This document shows, one piece after another, positions 6,679 through 14,603 of a stretch of DNA of 21,043 nt (position 1 is its first letter; each line of letters starts with the position of its first letter). Source of the stretch: an uncultured Candidatus Saccharibacteria bacterium (GTDB lineage Bacteria > Patescibacteriota > Saccharimonadia > Saccharimonadales > Saccharimonadaceae). The stretch spans positions 1 through 21,043 of the forward strand of contig CALFQW010000141.1 in assembly GCA_937919305.1 (NCBI GenBank), given 5' to 3'. A program made the position numbers and the translations under genes. The notes beneath the pieces are model-generated. The model had not been told where the DNA came from and searched no databases. It was given only the letters and a program-made list of their open reading frames with translations.

Positions 6679-7785
6679 ATGGGTGACGAAAACCAAAACC
6701 TACAAATCACAAAACCCAGAGGCTGGACACGAATACACCAGTATTTTCACGATCATCACGCCGCACGCTACGTGTTGATGGCTATAACACTCGTGATAGC
6801 AAGTGCTATTGGCGTTGTCTTTTGGTTGTGGCAGCAACCAGAACAGAAGGTGGCAACAAAGCCAGCTGCCGTAATCAAAAAGAAAGAAGAACCTAAGATA
6901 TATGCACCGCTTACGGGCGCTCAAGTTGCAGATCCAGCGATAGCAAAACGGCCCGTCACCGCAGTAATGATAGAAAATAGTCCAGACTCCAGACCGCAAT
7001 CAGGGCTAAAGCAAGCGGGAATCGTTTACGAGACCATTGCAGAAGGTGGCATCACGCGTTTTATCGCACTCTACCAAGAAAACCGACCAGGGCTTATCGG
7101 CCCGGTGAGAAGCGTTCGACCGTACTATGTCGAATGGGCAAGTGCATACGATCCTTCTGTAGCACACGTCGGCGGTAGCGCTAGAGCGCTCACGATGATA
7201 CGTAGCGGTAACTATGGTACCGACCTCGATCAGTTTTTTAACGCACCGAGTTACTGGAGAGCAAAAGATCGCTACGCCCCCCACAACGTATATACGAACT
7301 CTGATCAGCTTGATGCATTGATCACGTCAAAAGGTCGATCGACATCGAACTTTACCCCACAACCAAGAAAAGACGATACAAAAGCAAAACAACCGAATGC
7401 TCAGCGAATAAACATCCCAGTCAGTAGCGCAAGTTACAATATCGACTATATCTACGATCCGGCATCAAACAGTTATGCTAGGCACATGGGAGGCGGCCCT
7501 CACGCCGATCGAGAGGAGGGACAGATCCAGCCCAAAGTAGCAATAGTCCTCAACGTACCGATCTCTCGCGCGTTTGAAGATGGGTATCGAGAACAGATCG
7601 CAACGACCGGCCAGGGACGAGCTTTCCTGTTTCAGGACGGAACAGTCAGAGAACTGACGTGGTCAAGACCTGAACCGAAGTCACATCTCCAACTCCTAGA
7701 TGCAGAGGGCAAGGACGTACCGTTAAACAGAGGGCAGACATGGATAACTGCCATCGCTGACGGTAAGACACCGACATGGCAGTAA
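6679..7785 (+). CDS. DUF3048 (YerB-like) membrane-anchored protein
   Basis: 368 residues. A short N-terminal tail is followed by one membrane segment (about 30-51) and a Lys-rich linker, then a domain from about 75 to the end that I recognise as DUF3048, the family of Bacillus YerB. Supporting segments are RPVTAVMIENSPDSRPQSGL, VYETIAEGGITRFIALY, LIGPVRSVRPYYVEWASAYD and AHVGGSARAL. The domain should lie outside the membrane; the family's biochemical role is not established. The start ATG 6679 follows a -10 box at 10 nt. It overlaps the kinase gene behind it by 10 nt (ATGGCAGTAA), so the two are translationally coupled, and a link between this envelope protein and kinase 1 is an inference from that coupling. 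Confidence 0.88.
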   Translation: MGDENQNLQITKPRGWTRIHQYFHDHHAARYVLMAITLVIASAIGVVFWLWQQPEQKVATKPAAVIKKKEEPKIYAPLTGAQVADPAIAKRPVTAVMIENSPDSRPQSGLKQAGIVYETIAEGGITRFIALYQENRPGLIGPVRSVRPYYVEWASAYDPSVAHVGGSARALTMIRSGNYGTDLDQFFNAPSYWRAKDRYAPHNVYTNSDQLDALITSKGRSTSNFTPQPRKDDTKAKQPNAQRINIPVSSASYNIDYIYDPASNSYARHMGGGPHADREEGQIQPKVAIVLNVPISRAFEDGYREQIATTGQGRAFLFQDGTVRELTWSRPEPKSHLQLLDAEGKDVPLNRGQTWITAIADGKTPTWQ

Positions 7786-9308
7786 CCCCGCTCCGTGAAG
7801 TCTATACACGACATCGATTAAAGCTTATTGTGCTGGTCGCAGTAGTCCAGCTACTAACGCTACTGCTCATGGTCGCAGTACTGGCGGCTTTTGCGACAAA
7901 TGGTCTTGCGATCATCCTACTAGCCACAATATACATAGCCGGTGCAATAACAGCTGTAGTCGTTGTGACAAAATACGGTCTAACGCCGCTTGACTACATA
8001 TCTCGTACCATCATGCAGCTCTCGCATCAGCCGACCGACGCAGCACCGCCAAATCTCAACGGTACGAAATACGAGCAAAACGGGTTCAAGGAAATGATCG
8101 ACATGCTCTACCAACTCTCCCTGCGTCCATCTAGCACCGAATCATTACCACAACAGAACTCAGAAAAATCCGATCCTGCACCACTGTCTCAGAACAAATT
8201 ACTTGAGAGCATGGAGGCAGGAGTCATAGCTCTCGATGCGAAGGCGAACGTCCTCTACGCGAACACGTCGGCACCCGTGATAATCGGAAGCGATGGCATA
8301 AAACGCTTAGAACTACTCTTCGATAGTCAAGAAGACCTCGCAGAATGGCTGCTCAAAGCTTCTGAAAACGCTATTAGCGCAACAAATACATGGAACAGAG
8401 TACCGAACAAGCCAGCCGGGGAGGAGGGGCGAAAAATATTTGATGTGATGGTCTCATACCACAACAACGGCAACGACTCACTTGCTCTCCTGGTAGCGAT
8501 AGACCAAACTGAGAAATACAAAAACGGCGAAGAAGCTATGGACTTTATCGCCCTCGCGGCGCATGAGCTCCGCGGTCCAATCACTGTCATCAGAGGCTAC
8601 CTAGACGTGCTACGGCCCGAGCTCGACCCAACGCTCAATGACGATCAGAAGCAACTATTCGACCGGCTAGACGTTAGCTCATCAAGGCTCTCGAGCTATG
8701 TAAGCAACATACTAAATGCCGCTAAATTCGACAGGCGTCACCTAAAATTACACCTAAACGAGGACTCGCTTGAAGGTGTTTATTCAGTGATTGCTGATGA
8801 CGTTGCACTACGAGCTTCGACGCAAAATAGGACCCTTACGGTCAATTTCGCACCAAATCTACCGACGATTGCTGCCGATAGAAATAGTTTGTCAGAAGTG
8901 CTCATGAATCTCATCGACAACGCCATAAAATACTCAAACGAAGGCGGACAGGTTGTCGTTGGAGCAGTTGCTGATGATCAGTTCGTACATGTTGGTGTGC
9001 AGGACTTTGGCGTCGGTATTCCGAGCGCGTTAATGAAAAATCTTTTTACGAAGTTTTATAGATCACATCGATCTAAAAACACTGTTGCAGGCACGGGTCT
9101 TGGCCTGTATATTACTAAGGCTATCGTCGAATCTCATGGTGGACGCCTCAAGGTAACGTCCCACGAAGGAGAGGGGAGTGTCTTTGTCTTCTCCGTACCT
9201 GTTTATGCTTCTGTTGCAGACAAGCTCGCAGCCACAGGTGGAACAAATGACGGTATAATAGAAACGAGTAATGGTTGGATAAAAAACCATTCAATGTACA
9301 AGGGGTAA
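7776..9308 (+). CDS. Sensor histidine kinase 1 (two TM, PAS-like, HisKA, HATPase)
   Basis: 510 residues. Two close membrane segments (about 15-40 and 43-66) leave almost no outside loop, so sensing is likely within the membrane, in the cytoplasm, or through the coupled DUF3048 protein. A PAS-like region lies near 140-245 (MEAGVIALDAKANVLYANTS). HisKA: His263 in AAHELRGPI. HATPase: N box NLIDNAIKYS (Asn382), G1 DFGVGIP (410-416), F box LFTKFYR, G2 GTGLGLY (439-445). All catalytic motifs are intact, so it should autophosphorylate and pass phosphate to the receiver encoded next. The usual Thr five residues after the His is Gly here (HELRGP), the position of the ExxT phosphatase motif. The RBS for the following gene is inside its last codons. 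Confidence 0.95.
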   Translation: MAVTPLREVYTRHRLKLIVLVAVVQLLTLLLMVAVLAAFATNGLAIILLATIYIAGAITAVVVVTKYGLTPLDYISRTIMQLSHQPTDAAPPNLNGTKYEQNGFKEMIDMLYQLSLRPSSTESLPQQNSEKSDPAPLSQNKLLESMEAGVIALDAKANVLYANTSAPVIIGSDGIKRLELLFDSQEDLAEWLLKASENAISATNTWNRVPNKPAGEEGRKIFDVMVSYHNNGNDSLALLVAIDQTEKYKNGEEAMDFIALAAHELRGPITVIRGYLDVLRPELDPTLNDDQKQLFDRLDVSSSRLSSYVSNILNAAKFDRRHLKLHLNEDSLEGVYSVIADDVALRASTQNRTLTVNFAPNLPTIAADRNSLSEVLMNLIDNAIKYSNEGGQVVVGAVADDQFVHVGVQDFGVGIPSALMKNLFTKFYRSHRSKNTVAGTGLGLYITKAIVESHGGRLKVTSHEGEGSVFVFSVPVYASVADKLAATGGTNDGIIETSNGWIKNHSMYKG

Positions 9309-9312
9309 TACT

Positions 9313-9732
9313 ATAGACGCAAACTCAGCCATCAAAAACATACTAATCGTCGAGGATGATCGTTTCATCGGTGAGATGTATTATCGCAGCCTATCGAAGG
9401 CTGGCTACAACGTTGAATGGGTGATGTCGGGTGACGACGCCTATGCCATGGTCACCTCTAAGACGTATGACCTCCTCTTGCTGGATATTATGCTACCTGA
9501 GTCGCCTGGTACAGAGATACTAGCAAAACTCCGTAGTCCCGAGCAGGATATGATTCCGAACACTCGAGTTGTCATCCTCACGAACTTTGACCAAGACGAC
9601 AGCACACGCGCTGAAATAGAAAAACTCGTCGACGGCTATCTTATCAAGGCAGATATAACCCCTCGCAAGCTCCTCGCTATTATCGCCAGTATGCAAAAGG
9701 TCGGACCGAGCGCCCCTCAATCACAGGAATAA
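9313..9732 (+). CDS. Single-domain response regulator 1, probable AUA start
   Basis: The frame to TAA 9732 is a CheY-like receiver, but the first ATG (9376) would delete the first beta strand and acidic pocket. In frame upstream are KNILIVEDD and no ATG, GTG or TTG back to a stop at 9280-9282. An ATA at 9313, followed by GAC, lies 7 nt after AAGGGG (9300-9305), a good Shine-Dalgarno, and 4 nt after the kinase stop. I annotate from there (139 residues). Acidic pair Asp15/Asp16, phosphoacceptor Asp58 (LLLLDIMLP), Thr90 (VVILTNF) and Lys112 (YLIKAD) are all present. No output domain follows, so it acts by protein contact or phosphotransfer. Partner is kinase 1. The start codon is inferred; a base error or population variant is the alternative. 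Confidence 0.85.
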   Translation: MDANSAIKNILIVEDDRFIGEMYYRSLSKAGYNVEWVMSGDDAYAMVTSKTYDLLLLDIMLPESPGTEILAKLRSPEQDMIPNTRVVILTNFDQDDSTRAEIEKLVDGYLIKADITPRKLLAIIASMQKVGPSAPQSQE

Positions 9733-9736
9733 TACG

Positions 9737-10231
9737 ATGGCAAACTTTTCATTTGATGTAGTTTCAGAATACGACAAAGCCGAGATCAACAATGTTTTCA
9801 TGCAGGCAAATCGTGAGATAACAAACCGTTACGACTTCAAAGGTACACCGGCTGCACTAGAGTGGCTCGGTGATAAGGCGGGTTTCGTCATCATAGGCGG
9901 CAACGATATGCAGCTACAAGCTATCATCGATATCGTTCGTCGTGGACTGATCAACAGAGGCCAGAGTACAAAAGTGCTCGACCTGTCTAAAGAACCAGTA
10001 TCTGCCAATCTCAAGATTACGCATGAGATACCATTCGTTGCCGGACTTGATACTGACAGGGCAAAAAAGGTTAGTAAGCTCATTCGAGATAAGTTTCCAA
10101 AGGTGAAGCCAACCATCCAAGGCGAAGCCGTGCGTGTCACGAGTAGCAGCAAAAACGATCTCCAAGCGGTCATGTCACTTGTCAGAGAAAGTGATCTCGA
10201 CTTTCCAGTAAATTTTACAAACTATAGATAG
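9737..10231 (+). CDS. yajQ: YajQ family protein
   Basis: 164 residues, matching the family's usual length of about 163. The start MANFSFDVVSEYDKAEINN is typical of YajQ, as are the segments EITNRYDFKGT, VKPTIQGEAVRVTS and the final DFPVNFTNYR. It contains two similar alpha/beta halves. YajQ proteins bind nucleotides or RNA, and members in Xanthomonas bind cyclic di-GMP; whether this one does is not shown. ATG 9737 is 4 nt after response regulator 1, with AGGA (9727-9730) about 6 nt upstream, so it is the last gene of the DUF3048-kinase-regulator operon. A cyclic-di-GMP or RNA effector next to a receiver without an output domain is suggestive, but no direct interaction can be read from sequence. 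A strong terminator follows. Confidence 0.95.
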   Translation: MANFSFDVVSEYDKAEINNVFMQANREITNRYDFKGTPAALEWLGDKAGFVIIGGNDMQLQAIIDIVRRGLINRGQSTKVLDLSKEPVSANLKITHEIPFVAGLDTDRAKKVSKLIRDKFPKVKPTIQGEAVRVTSSSKNDLQAVMSLVRESDLDFPVNFTNYR

Positions 10232-10241
10232 CTAATACTCC

Positions 10242-10285
10242 CCAAAAAAGAAGCTGCCCCGAACTCTCTGACGAGAATTCGGGGC
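10242..10285. terminator. Bidirectional intrinsic terminator between convergent genes
   Basis: GCCCCGAA (10256-10263) pairs with TTCGGGGC (10278-10285), with a further TCT/AGA inside. On the minus strand the stem is followed by GCTTCTTTTTT, a good U tract, so it chiefly serves the 10312-10878 gene; on the plus strand the tail CAACTTT is weaker and may serve yajQ. Confidence 0.8.
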
Positions 10286-10311
10286 GCAACTTTGCAGCAG
10301 AGCTCTAGCAT

Positions 10312-10878
10312 CTACTCGATGCAGGTGCCTGGCACACCTTCCATCACTCGAGCGCGGTCCTGCTCATGGTAGTTCACCACGGCATGCACCGCGAGGCACC
10401 GACCGGCAGGAACGAATAGCTGAACACTTGCGTGCCCGTAGTACATGCCGGCATCGACGCGACTCGCTTCCTGGGAAGTATCGGGCCAGTCAACCTCGTT
10501 GGTTACGGGGTTGACGAAACCAACTCGCACTTCCATCCAGTTCTGACTGTTCCGTGTCGTAGGCCCAGACTGGAGCGTGACGCAGAACGCGTCGGAGAAC
10601 TCGCTCATCTTGTGGACGCTCAAGGCGCCGATGTTCTTGGAGTAGTCGCCCGTGGCGAGGTTCTCTAGTGCATAGGTCGTGCCGACCTTGACCGGAAAAG
10701 CCTCGCACGAGTCTGTCGACTTGATGGCGATGGCCTGCGACTGGGGTGCCTCATCGCCCGAAATCTCGTGTATGACGATAATAACGACGATGAAGAGCAC
10801 GAGAACGACGATGCCACGGATCGCCAACCACTTGAAGATAGGTGGGACATTCCTCGGCATGTCTTGGGGCTCGTTCAT
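10312..10878 (-). CDS. Membrane-anchored extracytoplasmic protein with four Cys, unknown function
   Basis: 188 residues from ATG 10878, preceded by AGGAGGA at a normal distance, the strongest RBS in the window. A short cytoplasmic start is followed by one membrane segment (about 19-39), then a beta-rich domain with four cysteines (SCEAF, FCVTL, GRCLAV, GTCIE) that could form two disulphides outside the cell. The pattern (family-unspecific beta sandwich) resembles small extracytoplasmic DUF4352-type domains, but I do not recognise it. The gene stands alone: a near-perfect TTGACA-18-TATAAT promoter, a leader of about 50 nt, and a strong terminator. Codon use is GC-richer at third positions than its neighbours. 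Together with its separate signals this suggests transfer as a unit, possibly from another CPR group; that is inference. Confidence 0.85.
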   Translation of the reverse strand: MNEPQDMPRNVPPIFKWLAIRGIVVLVLFIVVIIVIHEISGDEAPQSQAIAIKSTDSCEAFPVKVGTTYALENLATGDYSKNIGALSVHKMSEFSDAFCVTLQSGPTTRNSQNWMEVRVGFVNPVTNEVDWPDTSQEASRVDAGMYYGHASVQLFVPAGRCLAVHAVVNYHEQDRARVMEGVPGTCIE

Positions 10879-10930
10879 GGCTTCCTCCTGGGGAAGTAGG
10901 GGGTGGATTGTCGTGGTGCTGCAATGTTGC

Positions 10931-10967
10931 TATATATATTATAGCACAAAATATCCTGTTTTGTCAA
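10931..10967 (-). promoter_or_regulatory. Consensus sigma-70 promoter with overlapping inverted repeats
   Basis: On the minus strand TTGACA (10967-10962), an 18-bp spacer and TATAAT (10943-10938), extended by TGC, form an almost ideal promoter for the 10312-10878 gene. TGCTATA/TATAGCA (plus strand 10928-10946) is an inverted repeat over the -10, and ACAAAA/TTTTGT lies in the spacer, so a repressor site is plausible. Confidence 0.75.
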
Positions 10968-10990
10968 TACTCGTATGTCACTTGTGCTTT

Positions 10991-11019
10991 TTGCGCAGTC
11001 ATAGTATCCGTTGTAATAT
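10991..11019 (+). promoter_or_regulatory. Promoter of the 11064-11934 gene pair
   Basis: TTGCGC (10991-10996), 17 bp, TAATAT (11014-11019), followed by a small hairpin GTGG/CCAC (11023-11026 / 11032-11035). A leader of about 40 nt and a strong RBS follow. Confidence 0.45.
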
Positions 11020-11063
11020 AGAGTGGCTTAACCACGAAATTCGGAATGGACCAAAGGAGGGGT

Positions 11064-11645
11064 ATGCAGCAAAAAACTCTTATAGCGATATTACTATCAT
11101 TAGTCATTGCCAGCAGCGGATCATACGTTGCCCTAGCAGACAATGAACGAGGAGACGAGCGTCGCTCAAACATACGCTCATGGACACAGCGTGACAACGA
11201 TAATAAGAACGAACAACGTCGCTCCCTGCAAAGCTACATAGAAGACAAACGCGAAGATGCCTGTAAGGCTCGAGAAGAGAGAATCAACAACTTCATCGAT
11301 GAGAAATCTGCAGTAGCGCAAAAATACTTCGACAAATACTCTAGTGTTCAAAGCGGAATAGAAAATTTCGTCATCGAGAAAAACCTTACCGTACCGGACA
11401 ATGATGCGCTAACTGCCGACATGCGAGCAAGGCAACTTGCCGTATCGGAACGGTTAGCTACGTTGCGCTCAACGAAGTTCTCGTGCGAAAACACTAGATC
11501 AAACACCGCCACTTCGAACATCAGAGAAGCACTGAATAACACCAAAGCAAAGCTTTTGGCATATCGCGACTCTATAAAGTCATATGGCAAACAGGTCAAG
11601 ACTACTGCTTTAGCCGCAAAGCAGGAGGCAGAAAATGATCGTTAA
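11064..11645 (+). CDS. Secreted or exported helical protein, unknown function
   Basis: 193 residues from ATG 11064, chosen over ATG 11046 because AAAGGAGGGG (11053-11062) lies between the two. Residues 1-26 are a signal peptide: QQK, a hydrophobic core LIAILLSLVIASSG, and an ALA-like cleavage site before DNERGD. The mature part is charged and mostly helical, with many Arg, Glu, Asn and Lys, and two cysteines (DACKARE and FSCENT) that could form a disulphide. There are coiled-coil-like stretches around EDKREDACKAREERINNF and the C-terminal IREALNNTKAKLLAYRDSI. I do not know the family. It overlaps the following gene by 11 nt and includes that gene's RBS, so the two proteins are made together and may form one envelope complex. 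Confidence 0.75.
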   Translation: MQQKTLIAILLSLVIASSGSYVALADNERGDERRSNIRSWTQRDNDNKNEQRRSLQSYIEDKREDACKAREERINNFIDEKSAVAQKYFDKYSSVQSGIENFVIEKNLTVPDNDALTADMRARQLAVSERLATLRSTKFSCENTRSNTATSNIREALNNTKAKLLAYRDSIKSYGKQVKTTALAAKQEAENDR

Positions 11646-11934
11646 ACTTTTCAAAAAGATAGGTAAAAAGACACGCATAGCAGGCATCTCGGCTCTCACA
11701 ATCACCATACTTGGGGCAGGCGCTTATGGCCTGCTACGTGAGCAAAACCAAGAACAGGTTGCCAACTCTTCGAGTTCATCCAAGCCAAAAGAAAGTGATG
11801 CAGATACTAAAAAACCAGTTATCGTCGCAACACCGATAACAAATGCTGCTGATATTGATACAGCCATATCACAGCTAGATATCGATGAGCTTGACAGGCT
11901 TGACTCCGAGCTCGATGAGCAGCTCGATTTCTAA
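11635..11934 (+). CDS. Small membrane-anchored acidic protein
   Basis: 99 residues, ATG 11635 inside the previous gene's end, with AGGAGGC (11623-11629) upstream. A basic start (KLFKKIGKKTR) is followed by one membrane segment (about 14-33), then a Ser/Lys/Glu linker and a very acidic C-terminal helix (DIDELDRLDSELDEQLDF), all outside by the positive-inside rule. The helix repeats Leu or Ile every three to four residues, so it may be a coiled coil. No domain is recognised. Coupled to the secreted 193-residue protein before it; a P-type ATPase with its own promoter follows 55 nt later. The acidic tail could bind divalent cations near that pump, but this is speculation. Confidence 0.65.
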   Translation: MIVKLFKKIGKKTRIAGISALTITILGAGAYGLLREQNQEQVANSSSSSKPKESDADTKKPVIVATPITNAADIDTAISQLDIDELDRLDSELDEQLDF

Positions 11935-11975
11935 GTATATCGTCACATCGACACACCTCAGAGCTTTTGCTACGC

Positions 11976-11981
11976 TATAAG
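11976..11981 (+). promoter_or_regulatory. -10 box of the P-type ATPase gene
   Basis: TATAAG (11976-11981) within TACGCTATAAG, 8 nt before ATG 11990; near-leaderless. No RBS is visible. Confidence 0.5.
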
Positions 11982-11989
11982 CACTGCTT

Positions 11990-14530
11990 ATGTCTAACTA
12001 CTACAACAAAACGACCGAACAAACTCTCAAAGATCTACAATCAAGTGAACACGGCCTGAGCACAGAAGAGGTCAATAATCGCTTACGGCAATATGGTAAG
12101 AATGTTGTCTCCATACGCGGCGTGCCATTGTGGCGAAAAATAGTTGAGCCCTTTGCAAATGTCTTTGTCGGCGTACTGCTATTTGCTGCCGTCCTGAGTA
12201 TCGTTACGAATCACCCAGTAGACGCTATCATAATCGGTGCTATCATCACTATCAGCGCGATCATCTACTACGGACAGCAGCTATCAACAGATCGTGTACT
12301 AAAAGCCCTGAAGCAACATGACTCCCACGAAGTTTCCGTCATTCGTGATGGTATACCCGTGAGAATCAGTGCCGAAGAGCTCGTGCCAGGAGACCGCTAC
12401 GTGATATCGGAAGGGGAAAAGGTCCCAGCAGACAGTCGTATATTGCATGCTGATAACGTCAGAACAGACGAAGCGATGCTCACCGGAGAATCACTACCGA
12501 TCAACAAACATGTCCATGCTTTGCAGGGCGAGCATCCGATCTATGACCGAGCAAATATGCTGTTTCAGGGTTCGTTCCTCGTCTCAGGCCGAGCGACGGC
12601 TATCGTTACCGCTACTGGAGCACATTCAGAGTTCGGTCATCTCGCAGAACTAGCCGCCCCAACCAGCGAGCGCTCTCCAGTGCAAAAAAAGATCGACCAG
12701 CTGATCACAAAGCTCATCATTGCCATAGCGATTGTATGTAGTGTTGTCTTTGCCCTTGCACTTTTCCGTGGCATAGAGATTGCAGAAGCACTCAGGTTCG
12801 TGCTCGCTCTTGCAGTTTCTGCGGTACCTGAAGGTTTACCGGTCGCAATCACCGTCATCCTGGTGCTGGGCATGCGAAGACTCGCTCAGTACAAATCCCT
12901 TGCGCGCTCTATGAAAGCTATCGAAGCCATAGGCATCGTTACTACGATAGCGAGCGACAAAACAGGCACACTCACAAAGAATCAGCTCAGCGTACAAGAA
13001 ACATGGCAGCTGCAGGAGAAAGATACATCTCCTATCACTCGCTGGATAGCCCTCGCAGCAAATAATGCACAGGGCGGCATTGCTGATCCGTTGGACACTG
13101 CGCTTATAGACTATGCAAAGAACGAGTCGGCGAACATTGATGACGAATCAATCGTCAAGAGCTTTCCGTTTGATCAGGCGCTCGCTATGAGCGGCAACGT
13201 CTGGCAGAGAGGAAAAGAGTTTCATCTCGTTCTAAAGGGATCTCCTGAGCATGTCATCAAGAAATCTTTATCTGGTACGCCGAAGTCACTCGAGCTCGCC
13301 GAGAAGACTCTACACCACTACACAGGCCTTGGATATAGAGTTATCGCGATCGCTGAGATCCAACAGCTAAAGTCAGCCCCAGAGTCACTAGAGCTAACAA
13401 AAAACGCCTCGATGAAGTTCGTCGGGCTTATTGCAATAGCAGATGAGCTTCGGCCCGAAGCAGCTGAGGCTATCAGAACGGCACGTACCGCAGGAATAAC
13501 CGTCCGTATGATCACTGGCGACCACGCCGAAACTGCTTTCAGTATCGGAAAGAAACTCGGGCTCGTCGAGCAACGCGATCAAGTACTGGATTGTCGCACC
13601 ATAGACACCCTATCCGATGAAGAGCTCGTCAAAAAAGTAGAATCCGTCCGAGTATTTGCGCGTGTAATACCTGAGGCAAAACATCGAATCCTGAGTGTGC
13701 TGAAGACGAATAATATCGCAGCTATGACTGGAGACGGCGTCAATGACGTGCCTGCGCTCACAAACGCTCATGTTGGTGTCGCGATGGGGTCAGGTTCTCA
13801 GATTGCTAAGGATGCCAGCGATATCGTTCTGCTCGATGATAACTTCGCATCTATCATCAAAGCAGTGAAGGGTGGGCGAGTGATAAATGACAACATCCGT
13901 CGAATACTCTTCTACGTACTCGCGACAAGTCTCGGTGAGGTACTGGTTATGATTGGGTCATTGGTTATCGGGCTACCGCTACCTGTGGTTGCCGTCCAAA
14001 TACTATGGATCAATCTCGTTACTGATACAGTATTTGCCATACCGCTGGGCGTCGAGAAAGCCGAAGATGACGTGATGCACCGACAGCCTCGACGATACAA
14101 CCAACCAATACTGGACGGTGTGCTGCTGCAGCGCTTCATCATCATAGCGGTAGCTATGTCATCTACTGCTCTTGTCATCTTCTGGTACTTCCTTCAGAAC
14201 AATACGGTCGAATACGCACGAACGATTGCCTTTACGTCGCTCGTTGTTATGCAATGGGCAAATGCCGTCAACGCACGAAGTGAGTTTGCGTCACTTACTC
14301 GACGAATCCGGGTACCAAACAGGGCATTTGCAATAGGATTCGTGATTGCAATCATCGCTCAGTTGACGGCATTATTTGGGCCACTCGCCGGCCCACTTTA
14401 CGTCGTACCCGTCGACATCCTGAGCCTTGCCCTTGCGGCCGCAGCTTCATTCAGCATCATTGTGCTCGTAGGCGAACTACACAAAGCTTACTCACGCGCT
14501 ACACGCGACAAGCTGCATCAAGTTAACTAA
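11990..14530 (+). CDS. P2-type cation-transporting ATPase (probably Ca2+-like)
   Basis: 846 residues. A membrane pump that moves cations using ATP through an aspartyl-phosphate. Visible in order: N-terminal cation-ATPase domain (LSTEEVNNRLRQYGKN), M1/M2, actuator loop TGES (165-168), M4 with PEGLP (280-284), phosphorylation site DKTGTLT (Asp323), nucleotide-binding domain, TGDGVND hinge, then M5-M10. The M4 PEGLP and M6 NLVTD agree with Ca2+-type P2 pumps. In M5 the Ca2+ pump motif NVGE reads SLGE here, so one binding residue (Asn768 of SERCA) is Ser. That leaves the ion, Ca2+, Mn2+ or another, open. The start MSNYYNKTTEQTLKDL is just after a -10 box at 8 nt. No accessory subunit or chaperone is adjacent, though two small envelope proteins precede it. 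Confidence 0.9.
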   Translation: MSNYYNKTTEQTLKDLQSSEHGLSTEEVNNRLRQYGKNVVSIRGVPLWRKIVEPFANVFVGVLLFAAVLSIVTNHPVDAIIIGAIITISAIIYYGQQLSTDRVLKALKQHDSHEVSVIRDGIPVRISAEELVPGDRYVISEGEKVPADSRILHADNVRTDEAMLTGESLPINKHVHALQGEHPIYDRANMLFQGSFLVSGRATAIVTATGAHSEFGHLAELAAPTSERSPVQKKIDQLITKLIIAIAIVCSVVFALALFRGIEIAEALRFVLALAVSAVPEGLPVAITVILVLGMRRLAQYKSLARSMKAIEAIGIVTTIASDKTGTLTKNQLSVQETWQLQEKDTSPITRWIALAANNAQGGIADPLDTALIDYAKNESANIDDESIVKSFPFDQALAMSGNVWQRGKEFHLVLKGSPEHVIKKSLSGTPKSLELAEKTLHHYTGLGYRVIAIAEIQQLKSAPESLELTKNASMKFVGLIAIADELRPEAAEAIRTARTAGITVRMITGDHAETAFSIGKKLGLVEQRDQVLDCRTIDTLSDEELVKKVESVRVFARVIPEAKHRILSVLKTNNIAAMTGDGVNDVPALTNAHVGVAMGSGSQIAKDASDIVLLDDNFASIIKAVKGGRVINDNIRRILFYVLATSLGEVLVMIGSLVIGLPLPVVAVQILWINLVTDTVFAIPLGVEKAEDDVMHRQPRRYNQPILDGVLLQRFIIIAVAMSSTALVIFWYFLQNNTVEYARTIAFTSLVVMQWANAVNARSEFASLTRRIRVPNRAFAIGFVIAIIAQLTALFGPLAGPLYVVPVDILSLALAAAASFSIIVLVGELHKAYSRATRDKLHQVN

Positions 14531-14580
14531 GAAGATCACCTCCATGATGGTGCTCTTGTGCTGACTCACTTCATATTTTC

Positions 14581-14603
14581 GTGACCTCACGGGGAATCGA
14601 ACC
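14581..14603. repeat. Direct repeat copy of tRNA-Glu 3' end (first copy)
   Basis: 23 bp beginning GTGACCTCACGGGGAATCGA are identical to 14761-14783 inside the intact tRNA-Glu. A 3'-end tRNA copy at a distance from the intact gene is what site-specific integration leaves behind. Confidence 0.85.

Noticed and set aside
9376..9732. Response regulator 1 as a 118-residue ORF from ATG 9376
   Set aside because: Would lack the first beta strand and the acidic residues that bind Mg2+, which are encoded just upstream in frame.
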